Positions 14,583 to 22,406 are shown, counted from the first letter of the stretch. The stretch is 25,012 nt of DNA from DASXRC01 sp036506495 (GCA_036506495.1 DASXRQ010000065.1:1-25012); one strand, 5' to 3'. Notes: generated from the sequence alone by a model not told the origin. Program-made: numbers and translations.

Positions 14583-15053
14583 ATGAGGGTCAGCTGCGTG
14601 GTCAACGGCGAGCGGCGGCAGGCCGACGACGTCTGGCCGGGGGAGAGCCTGCTCTACGTGCTGCGGGAACGCCTCGGGCTGCCGGGCGCGAAGAACGCCT
14701 GCGAGCAGGGGGAGTGCGGCTCGTGCACGGTCTACCTCGACGGGCTCGCGGTGTGCGCCTGCCTGGTCGCCGCCGGCCAGGCCGAGGGGCGTGCGGTGGT
14801 GACGGTCGAGGGCCTGGCGCCCGGCGACGAGCTCGACCCGGTCCAGGGGGCGTTCCTCGCCGCCGGCGCCGTGCAGTGCGGCTTCTGTACGCCCGGGCTG
14901 ATCGTCGCGGTGCACGACCTGCTCGCGCGCAACCCCACGCCGACCGACCCGGAGATCCGGGAGGCGCTGGCCGGCAACCTGTGCCGGTGCACCGGGTACG
15001 AGCAGATCCTCGACGCGGTGCGGCTGGCAGCGGCAGCGGGGCGGCCAGCATGA
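14583..15053 (+). CDS. Xanthine dehydrogenase 2Fe-2S subunit
   Basis: A 156-residue small subunit (PucE-like). It carries a plant-ferredoxin-type cluster with C40, C45, C48 and C60 (CEQGECGSC then C) and the second, hydroxylase-type cluster with C99, C102, C134 and C136 (QCGFCTPG and NLCRCTGY). It relays electrons from the molybdenum site to FAD. All eight cysteines are intact and the length is normal. The start is fixed by GGAGGGGAG eight bases upstream. Its stop overlaps the start of the amidohydrolase gene (ATGA at 15050-15053). The long hairpin upstream separates it from the FAD subunit. Confidence 0.96.
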   Translation: MRVSCVVNGERRQADDVWPGESLLYVLRERLGLPGAKNACEQGECGSCTVYLDGLAVCACLVAAGQAEGRAVVTVEGLAPGDELDPVQGAFLAAGAVQCGFCTPGLIVAVHDLLARNPTPTDPEIREALAGNLCRCTGYEQILDAVRLAAAAGRPA

Positions 15054-16420
15054 TCGTCATCGATAACTGCGCGGTCGCGACCGTCGACGCCCAGGGCACC
15101 GAACACGCGCGCGGTCACCTGGTCGTCGACGACGGTCGGATCGTGGCGGTCGGCGCCGGGCCGGCGTCGACCGGACCCGCACCGGGCGCGGCGACCGCGG
15201 ACGTCCGTCGCGTCGACGGCACCGGCTGCCTGGCCACCCCGGGGCTCGTCAACACCCACCATCACCTCTACCAGTGGGCGACCCGGGGCCGAGCCCAGCA
15301 GCAGAACCTGTTCGGCTGGTTGACCGAGCTGTACCCGGTCTGGGCCGGCCTGGACGAGGAGGTCGTCGGGGCGTCGGCCGCGGCCGGCCTGGGCTGGCTG
15401 GCGCTGTCGGGCTGCACGACGAGTACGGACCACCACTACGTCTTCCCGCGCGGCGGGGGCGACCCGCTCGCCGCGTCGATCGCCGCCGCGGCCGAGATCG
15501 GGCTCCGCTTCCACCCGTGCCGCGGCTCGATGGACCTCGGTGCCGCCGACGGTGGGTTGCCGCCGGACGAGCTCGTGGAGCAGACCGACTCCGCGCTCAC
15601 CGCCACGGAGGAGGCGATCGACCGGTTCCACGACCCGGCCCCGGACGCCATGGTGCGCGTCGCGGTCGCGCCGTGCTCGCCGTTCTCGGTCACCCCGAAG
15701 CTGATGACCGAGGCCGCCGCGCTCGCCCGCCGGCGCGGGGTGCGGCTGCACACCCACCTCGCGGAGACGATCGAGGAGGAGGCGTACTGCCGGGAGACCC
15801 ACGGCTGCACGCCGGTGGAGTACGCCGAGCGGCTGGGCTGGCTCGGCGAGGACGTGTGGCTGGCCCACGGCGTACATCTGGATGGGCCGGCCGTGGCCGC
15901 GCTGGCTGCGACGGGCACCGGCGTGGCCCACTGTCCCAGCTCGAACGCCCGGCTCGGCGCCGGCATCGCGCCCATCCGGGGCCTGCTCGACGCGGGCGTG
16001 CCGGTCGGCCTCGGCGTGGACGGCGCCGCGTCGCAGGAGGCCGGTCAGCTCGGCGCGGAGCTGCGCCAGGCGTTGCTCGCGGCCCGGCTGCGCGACGGCC
16101 CGGCCGCGCTGACGGCACGCGAGGCGCTGGCCCTCGGCACGATGGGCGGCGCACGCTGCCTCGGCCGCGCAAACGAGATCGGCTCGTTGGAGCCGAACAA
16201 GCTCGCCGACATCGCATTGTGGCGACTCGACGACCTCGGACACGCCGGCATCGACGATCCGGTCGCCGCGCTCGTGCTCGGCCCACCGGCCCGGCTCCGG
16301 CTGCTGCTCGTCGGCGGACGACCCGTGGTGGACATGGGCTCGCTCGTCACCGCCGACGCGGCCGACCTGGCCCGGCGGGCCCGCCTGGCCCACAACCGTC
16401 TCCTGCGGAGGGTCGCATGA
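15050..16420 (+). CDS. 8-oxoguanine deaminase (amidohydrolase superfamily)
   Basis: A 456-residue zinc amidohydrolase resembling characterised 8-oxoguanine deaminases, which convert 8-oxoguanine to urate and ammonia. Metal-site motifs: NTHHHLYQ (H70, H72), HTHLAET, the AHGVHL histidine and the aspartate of GVDGAAS. HHHLYQ and SxDHHYVFP are typical of this branch. Guanine deaminase or another cytosine/guanine-type substrate is the alternative, since the same fold serves both. Its product either joins the pathway at urate (from 8-oxoguanine) or, if guanine is used, at xanthine. It is translationally coupled on both sides (ATGA at 15050 and at 16417), inserted between the small and large XDH subunits, implying stoichiometric production with the hydroxylase. 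Confidence 0.88.
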   Translation: MIVIDNCAVATVDAQGTEHARGHLVVDDGRIVAVGAGPASTGPAPGAATADVRRVDGTGCLATPGLVNTHHHLYQWATRGRAQQQNLFGWLTELYPVWAGLDEEVVGASAAAGLGWLALSGCTTSTDHHYVFPRGGGDPLAASIAAAAEIGLRFHPCRGSMDLGAADGGLPPDELVEQTDSALTATEEAIDRFHDPAPDAMVRVAVAPCSPFSVTPKLMTEAAALARRRGVRLHTHLAETIEEEAYCRETHGCTPVEYAERLGWLGEDVWLAHGVHLDGPAVAALAATGTGVAHCPSSNARLGAGIAPIRGLLDAGVPVGLGVDGAASQEAGQLGAELRQALLAARLRDGPAALTAREALALGTMGGARCLGRANEIGSLEPNKLADIALWRLDDLGHAGIDDPVAALVLGPPARLRLLLVGGRPVVDMGSLVTADAADLARRARLAHNRLLRRVA

Positions 16421-18690
16421 GCACAGTGCACATCGGACTGTCCGCACCGGTCACCGGTGGGGTCGGCGAGAGCCCCGGTCGGCCGGACGGCACGTTGAAG
16501 GTCACCGGTGAGTTCGCGTTCTCGTCCGACCTGTGGGCCGACGACATGCTCTGGGGTGCGACGGTGCGCAGCCCGCATCCGCGCGCCCGCATCCGCGGCA
16601 TCGACATCACGGAGGCGCTGCGGGTGCCCGGCGTGTACGCGGTGCTGACGCACGAAGACGTCCCGGGCGCGAAGACCTACGGGCTCGAGCATCCCGACCA
16701 GCCTGTGCTGGCGATGTCGGAGGTGCGTTACCAGGGTGAGCCGGTCGTGATCGTGGCCGCGGATCACCCGGAGACCGCCCGCCGGGCCGCCGCTCGGGTG
16801 GCGGTCTCGTACGACGTGTCGCCGCCCGTGGTCGACGCGGTGACCGCGATGTCGCCGGGTGCGCCGGCCGTGCACCCGGGCGGCAACGTGCTCCGGCACC
16901 TGCCGATCCGGCGTGGCGACCAGGCCGCGGTGGCACCCGTGGTGGTCCGCGGCGAGTACGAGGTCGGCATGCAGGACCAGGCGTTCCTCGGTCCGGAGTC
17001 GGGGCTGGCGGTCCCCGCCGAGGACGGCGGCGTCGACCTGTTCATCGCCACCCAGTGGCTGCACGTCGACCAGACGCAGGTCGCCGCGTGCCTCGGACTG
17101 CCGGTGGACAAGGTCCGGCTCACCCTCGCCGGTGTCGGTGGCGCCTTCGGCGCCCGCGAGGACCTCTCGATGCAGGTGCACGCGTGCCTGCTCGCGTTGC
17201 GCACCGGCAAGCCCGTGAAGATGGTGTACGGGCGCGAGGAGTCCTTCTTCGGCCACGTCCACCGGCACCCGGCCCGGCTGTGGTACGAACACGGCGCGGA
17301 CACCGACGGCCGACTCGTCTACGTGCGCGCCCGGATCGTGCTCGACGGCGGCGCGTACGCCTCGAGTTCGACCGCGGTATGCGCCAACGCCGCGACGCTC
17401 GGCATCGGTCCGTACGAGGTGCCGAACGTGACGATGGACGCGTACGCGGTCTATACCAACAACCCGCCGTGCGGCGCGATGCGCGGCTTCGGCACCGTGC
17501 AGGCGTGCTTCGCGTACGAGTCGCAGATGGACCGGCTCGCGGCCGAGCTGGGACTCGGCCCGGTCGAGCTGCGGGTCCGCAACGCGATGACGACCGGCTC
17601 GGTCATGCCCACCGGGCAGGTCGTGGACGGCCCCGCGCCAGTGGCCGAGCTGCTGCTGCGGGTGCGTGAGGCCGCGCCGCCGGCCCCGGCCGCGACCCTG
17701 GACCTTCGCGAGATGCCGGGCGGAGTCTCCAACACCACGCACGGCGAGGGAGTGGTCCGCGGGGTCGGGTTCGCCATCGGTATCAAGAACGTCTGCTTCT
17801 CGGAGGGCTTCGACGACTACACCACCGCCCGCGTGCGGCTGGAGCTGATCGGCGGCGAGCCGGTCGCGCTCGTGCACACGGCGGCCGCCGAGGTCGGCCA
17901 GGGGCTCGTCACCGTGCAGGCGCAGGTCGCGCGGACCGAGCTCGGCGTGGAGCGCGTCGTCATCGCCACCGCGGACACGTCCGTGGGCAGCGCTGGCTCG
18001 TCGTCGGCGTCCCGGCAGACCTACATGACCGGCGGGGCGGTGCGGGCCGCCTGCCGCGCGGTCCGGGACGGGCTATTGGAGCGCGCCGGCGTGGCCGGCC
18101 CCGACGTGTCGCTCGTCGGCGGCAAGGTGGTCTCGGCGCGCGACGGCGTCGTCGCGGACGTGGCCGACCTGCTGACCGCGGGTCCGGTGGAGGAGACGGT
18201 CGAGTGGCGGCACCGGCCGACGTCGCCGCTCGACCCGGACACCGGCCAGGGCGACGCGCACGTCCAGTACGCCTTCGCGGCCCACCGCGCGACCGTGGAC
18301 GTCGACACCGAGCTGGGCCTCGTGCGGGTCGTCGAGATCGTCACCGCGCAGGACGTCGGCAAGGCGGTCAATCCGCAGGCCGTGCTCGGCCAGATCCACG
18401 GTGGCACCGCGCAGGGCCTGGGTCTCGCGCTCATGGAGGAGATCCAGGTGGTGGACGGCGTCGTGCGCAACCCGTCGTTCACCGACTACCTGATCCCGAC
18501 GATCCTCGACATGCCGCCGATGCGCGTGGACGTGCTCGAGTTGGCGGATCCGCACTCCCCGTACGGGCTGCGCGGCGTCGGCGAGCCGCCGACGATCTCG
18601 TCCACTCCGGCGATCGTGGCCGCGGTCCGCGCGGCGACCGGGTGCGCGCTGTCCCGCGTACCGGTGCGTCCGGAGCATCTCGTCGGCTAG
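16417..18690 (+). CDS. Xanthine dehydrogenase molybdenum-binding subunit
   Basis: A 757-residue large subunit (PucD-like) holding the molybdopterin dinucleotide. It has the N-terminal aldehyde oxidase/xanthine dehydrogenase a/b hammerhead (DGTLKVTGEFAFSSDL, SPHPRARI), then cofactor-binding segments GVGGAFGARED, NPPCGAMRGFG and QDQAFLGPESG. The catalytic base glutamate is E723 in GLRGVGEPP near the C-terminus. It hydroxylates hypoxanthine and xanthine to urate. The start overlaps the deaminase stop (ATGA at 16417-16420). A longer frame is open upstream but would run through the deaminase gene out of its frame. The cluster contains no XdhC-type sulfurylation chaperone, which must be encoded elsewhere. 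It is the last gene of this co-directional run before a structured intergenic region. Confidence 0.96.
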   Translation: MSTVHIGLSAPVTGGVGESPGRPDGTLKVTGEFAFSSDLWADDMLWGATVRSPHPRARIRGIDITEALRVPGVYAVLTHEDVPGAKTYGLEHPDQPVLAMSEVRYQGEPVVIVAADHPETARRAAARVAVSYDVSPPVVDAVTAMSPGAPAVHPGGNVLRHLPIRRGDQAAVAPVVVRGEYEVGMQDQAFLGPESGLAVPAEDGGVDLFIATQWLHVDQTQVAACLGLPVDKVRLTLAGVGGAFGAREDLSMQVHACLLALRTGKPVKMVYGREESFFGHVHRHPARLWYEHGADTDGRLVYVRARIVLDGGAYASSSTAVCANAATLGIGPYEVPNVTMDAYAVYTNNPPCGAMRGFGTVQACFAYESQMDRLAAELGLGPVELRVRNAMTTGSVMPTGQVVDGPAPVAELLLRVREAAPPAPAATLDLREMPGGVSNTTHGEGVVRGVGFAIGIKNVCFSEGFDDYTTARVRLELIGGEPVALVHTAAAEVGQGLVTVQAQVARTELGVERVVIATADTSVGSAGSSSASRQTYMTGGAVRAACRAVRDGLLERAGVAGPDVSLVGGKVVSARDGVVADVADLLTAGPVEETVEWRHRPTSPLDPDTGQGDAHVQYAFAAHRATVDVDTELGLVRVVEIVTAQDVGKAVNPQAVLGQIHGGTAQGLGLALMEEIQVVDGVVRNPSFTDYLIPTILDMPPMRVDVLELADPHSPYGLRGVGEPPTISSTPAIVAAVRAATGCALSRVPVRPEHLVG

Positions 18691-18720
18691 CCCAACCCCT
18701 GTTGCGATCTCGCGAATCCG

Positions 18721-18776
18721 CTGGGAGCATCCCCTAAAGGCAAGACATCGGTAAACCCCGATGTCTGCCCTCCCAG
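18721..18776 (+). promoter_or_regulatory. Nested stem-loop between XDH and the S1 protease
   Basis: An outer stem pairs CTGGGAG (18721-18727) with CTCCCAG (18770-18776). Inside, AGACATCGG (18743-18751) pairs perfectly with CCGATGTCT (18758-18766) around a six-base loop, extended by GGC/GCC after a single bulged A. The left side also has an unpaired CATCCCCTAA stretch. It starts 30 bases after the XDH stop and ends 44 bases before the protease start. It may be the terminator of the XDH operon or a structured protease leader; no U-tract is present. Confidence 0.55.
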
Positions 18777-18820
18777 GCGCGCCAACCCCCGACGCGCCAC
18801 AACCCCCTGGGGAGGCTCCC

Positions 18821-19882
18821 ATGACACTCACAAGGTCCACGCTGCACCGCGCGGCGGTCAGCTGCGCGGCGGCCGGCCTGCTCGTCGGCGCGCTGCTCGC
18901 GCCGGGCACGGCACAGGCGGCACCGGGCGGCGCGCTGACCGGCGGCGCCGCGGCCGCCGCGCTCGCCGACCGGCTGGGCGACCGCACGGCCGGCGTGTAC
19001 GTCGACGCCGGCGGTCGGGTCGTCGCCACGGTGACCGACGCCGCCGCCGCGCGGGAGGCGCGCGCCGCGGGCGCGATCGCCAAGACCGTCGGCCGGAGCG
19101 CCGCCGACCTCGCGCGGATCATCGCCGCACTCGACACGTCGGCCCGCATCGCCGGCACGGCCTGGGCGGTCGACCCGGTGAGTAACCAGGTCGTGGTGAC
19201 GACCGACAGCACGGTGACCGGCGCGAGGTTGGCCAGCCTGACGACGGCGACGAAACGGTTCGGCGCCGGGGTGCGCATCGAGCGGACGGCCGGCGTGCTC
19301 AGCATGGCTATCAACGGCGGCTCGGCCATCTACGGCGGCAACTCCCGCTGCTCGCTCGGCTTCAACGTCCGCAACAGCTCGGGCACCTACTTCTTCCTCA
19401 CCGCGGGACACTGCACCAACATCGCGTCCACGTGGTACGCGAACGCCAGCCACACGACGGTCCTCGGCAGCCGGGCGGGCACCAGCTTCCCGACCAACGA
19501 CTACGGGATCGTCCGGTACACCAACGCCTCGGTCTCGCACCCGGGCACGGTGAACCTCTACAACGGAAGCTCCCAGGACATCACCGGCGCCCGCACGCCG
19601 GCGGTGAACGAGACCGTCCGGCGGTCCGGCAGCACGACGGGCGTGCACAGCGGCAGGGTGACCGCGCTCAACGCGACCGTCAACTACCCGCAGGGCACCG
19701 TGTACGGCCTGATCCGCACCACGGTCTGCGCGGAGCCCGGGGACAGCGGCGGCTCGCTGTTCTCCGGTACGTCGGCGCTCGGCCTGACCTCGGGCGGCAG
19801 CGGCAACTGCTCGTCGGGCGGCACGACGTTCTTCCAGCCGGTCACCGAACCGCTCAACGTGTACGGGGTGAACGTCTACTGA
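18821..19882 (+). CDS. Secreted S1 family serine protease (streptogrisin-like)
   Basis: A 353-residue chymotrypsin-fold protease precursor. A signal peptide ends near residue 33 (LLAPGTAQA). A pro-region of about 130 residues follows, and the mature enzyme begins around AINGGSAIYGGNSRC. The triad is H197 (LTAGHC), D227 (TNDYGIV) and S309 (EPGDSGGS); paired cysteines around the histidine and in VCAEPGD..GNCSSGG fit streptogrisin/alpha-lytic protease disulfides. It should be autocatalytically matured and act outside the cell. The ATG at 18821 has GGGGAGG five bases upstream; an in-frame ATG at 18761 lies inside the stem-loop and is rejected. It is functionally unrelated to its purine-catabolic neighbours on both sides, so its placement looks incidental or inserted. 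Confidence 0.95.
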   Translation: MTLTRSTLHRAAVSCAAAGLLVGALLAPGTAQAAPGGALTGGAAAAALADRLGDRTAGVYVDAGGRVVATVTDAAAAREARAAGAIAKTVGRSAADLARIIAALDTSARIAGTAWAVDPVSNQVVVTTDSTVTGARLASLTTATKRFGAGVRIERTAGVLSMAINGGSAIYGGNSRCSLGFNVRNSSGTYFFLTAGHCTNIASTWYANASHTTVLGSRAGTSFPTNDYGIVRYTNASVSHPGTVNLYNGSSQDITGARTPAVNETVRRSGSTTGVHSGRVTALNATVNYPQGTVYGLIRTTVCAEPGDSGGSLFSGTSALGLTSGGSGNCSSGGTTFFQPVTEPLNVYGVNVY

Positions 19883-19912
19883 CCCTCGCCGCGCCCGTGC
19901 GTGATCCGCGAC

Positions 19913-19918
19913 GATACT
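19913..19918 (+). promoter_or_regulatory. -10-like box for the allantoin operon
   Basis: GATACT lies seven bases before the ATG at 19926, identical to the arrangement at 1174-1187. There is no good ribosome binding site or -35. It suggests that the three-gene allantoin block has its own leaderless promoter independent of the XDH operon. Confidence 0.45.
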
Positions 19919-19925
19919 GGGGCGT

Positions 19926-21089
19926 ATGACGGAGCTCGACGCGGACGTGTGCGCGGAGCTGGACGCACGGCTCGCCGTGACCGACGTGCTGCTGTCGCGC
20001 GGGTACCCCGGCGAGCCGGCCGAGCGGCAACCCGTGCACACCGTGTACGTCGCGGCCGATCACGTCCGGTCCGACCTGGTGGAGCGGTGGGGAGCGGCCG
20101 CGCTGGACGCGCTGGACCGCAACCCGCCGCTCCCGTTCGGGAAGGACCTGCGCGACCGGGTCGAGGCCAAGCTGCACCGGGAGCCGATCGAGGACCTGCG
20201 GATCGACTTCGAGGACGGGTACGGCGTCCGCGACGACGCCGAAGAGGATGCGGCCGTGGCGGCGGCCGCGGAGGCTCTGCCCGACACCCCGTTCGTCGGC
20301 ATCAGGATCAAGAGCCTCGAGCAGGCCACCCGGCACCGGGCGGTGCGCACCCTCGACGCGTTCCTGTCCGGTTGCGATGGCAAGCCGCCGCCCGGCTTCG
20401 TGGTGACGCTGCCGAAGGTCAGCGCCCCGGCACAAGTCGAGGCGATGGTCGTCCTCTGTGGACGGCTGGAGGACGCGTACGCCCTGCCACCCGGCTCGCT
20501 GCGCTTCGAGGTCCAGATCGAGACGCCGCCGGCGGTCCTCGCCGCGGACGGCACGGTCCCGATCGCGCAGATGATCCACGCCGCCGAGGGGCGTTGCGTG
20601 GGGCTGCACTACGGCACCTACGACTACAGCGCCGCGATCGGCATCGCGGCGCCGCACCAGAGCCTCGACCACCCGGCGGCGGACCACGCGAAGGCGGTCA
20701 TGCAGGTCGCCGCGGCCGGCACCGGCGTACGGCTGTCGGACGGGTCGACCAACGTGGTGCCGGTGGGCGACGCCGATGCCGTGCACGCGGCGTGGCGGCT
20801 CCACACCAGGCTCGTCCGGCGGTCCCTCGAGCGCGGCTTCTACCAGGGCTGGGACCTGCATCCGGCGCAGCTGCCCACCCGATACGCGGCGACGTACGCA
20901 TTCTTCCGGGAGGGCGCGCCGGCGGCGCTGTCCCGGCTGGAGGCGTACCGGCGACGGCGCGCGACCGGCGTGCTCGACGAGCCGGCGACCGCCCGCGCAC
21001 TGGCCCGCTACCTCATGCGCGGGCTCGACTGCGGTGCGCTGGACGCCGACGAGGTGGCGCCGACCCGGGCCGAGCTGGCGGTGCTGTAG
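19926..21089 (+). CDS. DUF6986 / CitE-like aldolase superfamily protein
   Basis: A 387-residue TIM-barrel protein of the HpcH/HpaI-CitE-malate synthase superfamily, DUF6986-type by my recollection. Superfamily marks: DFEDG at 94-98, LPKV at 162-165, the metal-ligand region QIET at 197-200, GTYDYSAAIG at 230-239 and YQGWDLHPAQLPTRYAA, equivalent to the IHP motif of CitE-like lyases. These folds make or break C-C bonds next to an acyl or keto-acid group using a divalent metal. It heads an operon with allantoinase (start directly abutting its stop) and allantoicase, so a role with glyoxylate or ureidoglycolate is likely. The reaction is not established; older labels such as phosphoenolpyruvate kinase are unsupported by what I see. 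The ATG start follows a -10-like box. Confidence 0.85.
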   Translation: MTELDADVCAELDARLAVTDVLLSRGYPGEPAERQPVHTVYVAADHVRSDLVERWGAAALDALDRNPPLPFGKDLRDRVEAKLHREPIEDLRIDFEDGYGVRDDAEEDAAVAAAAEALPDTPFVGIRIKSLEQATRHRAVRTLDAFLSGCDGKPPPGFVVTLPKVSAPAQVEAMVVLCGRLEDAYALPPGSLRFEVQIETPPAVLAADGTVPIAQMIHAAEGRCVGLHYGTYDYSAAIGIAAPHQSLDHPAADHAKAVMQVAAAGTGVRLSDGSTNVVPVGDADAVHAAWRLHTRLVRRSLERGFYQGWDLHPAQLPTRYAATYAFFREGAPAALSRLEAYRRRRATGVLDEPATARALARYLMRGLDCGALDADEVAPTRAELAVL

Positions 21090-22406
21090 GTGCGGTACGA
21101 CCTCGTGCTGCGCTCGCGCCGGACGGTGACGGCCGGCGGCGAGCGACCCGCGGCGGTCTGCGTCGCGGGTGGCGCGATCTCCGCGATCGAACCGTACGGC
21201 GAGCGGGTCGACGCGGTCGCCGACCACGACCTCGGCGACCTCGCGCTGCTGCCCGGCCTCGTGGACACCCACGTGCACGTCAACGAGCCGGGGCGTACGG
21301 AGTGGGAGGGCTTCGCGACCGCCACCCGCGCGGCCGCGGCCGGCGGCGTGACCACGCTGATCGACATGCCGCTGAACTGTCTGCCGCCCACGGTCGACGC
21401 CGGGGCGCTGGCGGTCAAGCGCGCGGCGGCGCACGGCAAGGTGCACGTCGACGTCGGATTCTGGGGGGGCGCGGTGCCGGGCAACCTCGCCGAGCTGCCC
21501 ACGCTGTCCGACGCCGGGGTGTTCGGGTTCAAGGCGTTTCTGATCGACTCCGGCGTACCCGAGTTTCCGCCGCTCGATCCCGCCGGGCTGAAGGCCGCGC
21601 TCGCCACCGTGGACGCGCAGTTCCTCGTGCACGCCGAGGACCCGGCGGCCGTGACGCCCGCGCCCGCGTCGCGCCGGTATGCCGACTTCCTCGCCTCGCG
21701 CCCGCCGGCGGCGGAGGACCGGGCGATCGCGACGGTGATCGATGCCGCCCGGGCGACCGGCGCGCGCGTCCACGTGCTGCACCTCTCGTCGGCGTCTGCG
21801 CTCGACGCACTGGCCGCCGCGCGGGCCGCGGGCGTACCCGTCAGCGCGGAGACCTGCCCCCACTACCTGGCGCTGGCGGCCGAGGACGTGCCGGACGGCG
21901 CGACCGCGTACAAGTGCTGCCCGCCGATCCGCGGGGTGGCCAACCGGGAGGCGCTGTGGCGCGGCCTCGCCGGTGGGGTGATCGACTACGTGGTGTCGGA
22001 CCACTCGCCGTGCCCGCCGGGGCTCAAGCGGCCGGACAGCGGCGACTTCGGTGCCGCCTGGGGCGGCATCTCGTCGCTGCAGCTCGGGCTCGCGGTTGTC
22101 TGGACACAGGCGCGCCGGCGCGGGTTCGTGTTGGCCGACGTGGCGCGCTGGATGGCCGACGGACCCGCCCGGCTGGCCGGGCTGTCCGATCGGGGCCGGA
22201 TCGAGATCGGGTACGCCGCGGACCTGATCGCCGTCGACCCGGACGCGACGTTCACCGTCATCCCCGAACGGCTGCACCACCGCCACGCGGTCACCCCGTA
22301 CGCCGGCCGCGTCCTGTCCGGCGTGGTCCGGCGGGGCTGGCTGCGCGGCGTACCCCTGGATCCGGATGCCCCGCGCGGCCGGCTGCTGTCCCGGGCCGCC
22401 GCGTGA
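21090..22406 (+). CDS. allB: Allantoinase
   Basis: A 438-residue cyclic amidohydrolase that opens allantoin to allantoate. The binuclear metal site is complete: H61 and H63 in DTHVHVNEPGRTEWEGF, the carboxylated lysine K148 in GFKAF, H181 in VHAED, H231 in HLSS and D304 in VVSDHSPC. DTHVHVNEPGRTEWEGF and the CPHYL motif distinguish allantoinase from dihydroorotase and hydantoinase. The GTG start begins right after the TAG of the aldolase-like gene (no bases between), and its stop overlaps the allantoicase GTG, so all three are one translational unit. Cytoplasmic. The start has no strong ribosome binding site, consistent with re-initiation. Confidence 0.96.
   Translation: MRYDLVLRSRRTVTAGGERPAAVCVAGGAISAIEPYGERVDAVADHDLGDLALLPGLVDTHVHVNEPGRTEWEGFATATRAAAAGGVTTLIDMPLNCLPPTVDAGALAVKRAAAHGKVHVDVGFWGGAVPGNLAELPTLSDAGVFGFKAFLIDSGVPEFPPLDPAGLKAALATVDAQFLVHAEDPAAVTPAPASRRYADFLASRPPAAEDRAIATVIDAARATGARVHVLHLSSASALDALAAARAAGVPVSAETCPHYLALAAEDVPDGATAYKCCPPIRGVANREALWRGLAGGVIDYVVSDHSPCPPGLKRPDSGDFGAAWGGISSLQLGLAVVWTQARRRGFVLADVARWMADGPARLAGLSDRGRIEIGYAADLIAVDPDATFTVIPERLHHRHAVTPYAGRVLSGVVRRGWLRGVPLDPDAPRGRLLSRAAA

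Larger units (their letters stand above)
14413..14586 (+). other. Bridging small open frame between two XDH genes
   Basis: A GTG at 14413 overlaps the FAD-subunit stop (GTGA). Its frame stays open for 57 residues through the long hairpin, ending at a TGA (14584-14586) that overlaps the ATG of the 2Fe-2S subunit. The peptide is arginine-rich (NLRPARRRRYAS near the start) and resembles nothing I know. It may be a translated coupling frame, or the leftover 5' part of the downstream gene after insertion of the hairpin, or chance. No separate ribosome binding site is obvious. Confidence 0.25.

Noticed and set aside
15274..16416. Upstream extension of the XDH molybdenum subunit
   Set aside because: The frame is open because of high GC, but it overlaps the deaminase gene out of frame and encodes arginine-rich nonsense. 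The recognisable hammerhead domain begins just after the ATG at 16417.
14732..17877. Long antisense open frames opposite the XDH and deaminase genes
   Set aside because: They mirror the strong codon bias of the plus-strand genes, have arginine/histidine-rich low-complexity translations and contain no family motif. The same holds for the long minus-strand frame opposite 19854-22286.
18702..18730. TTGCGA at 18702 as a -35 for the protease, matching TGTTGCGATC at 3850
   Set aside because: The 10-base match upstream of two secreted-protein genes is tempting, but at 18702 no -10-like sequence occurs at 16 to 19 bases, so a shared promoter element is not supported.
19901..22402. Large plus-strand frame leading into allantoicase
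   Set aside because: Only the part from 22403 encodes allantoicase. The rest is a frame-shifted shadow of the aldolase-like and allantoinase genes, both of which have intact motifs in their own frames.
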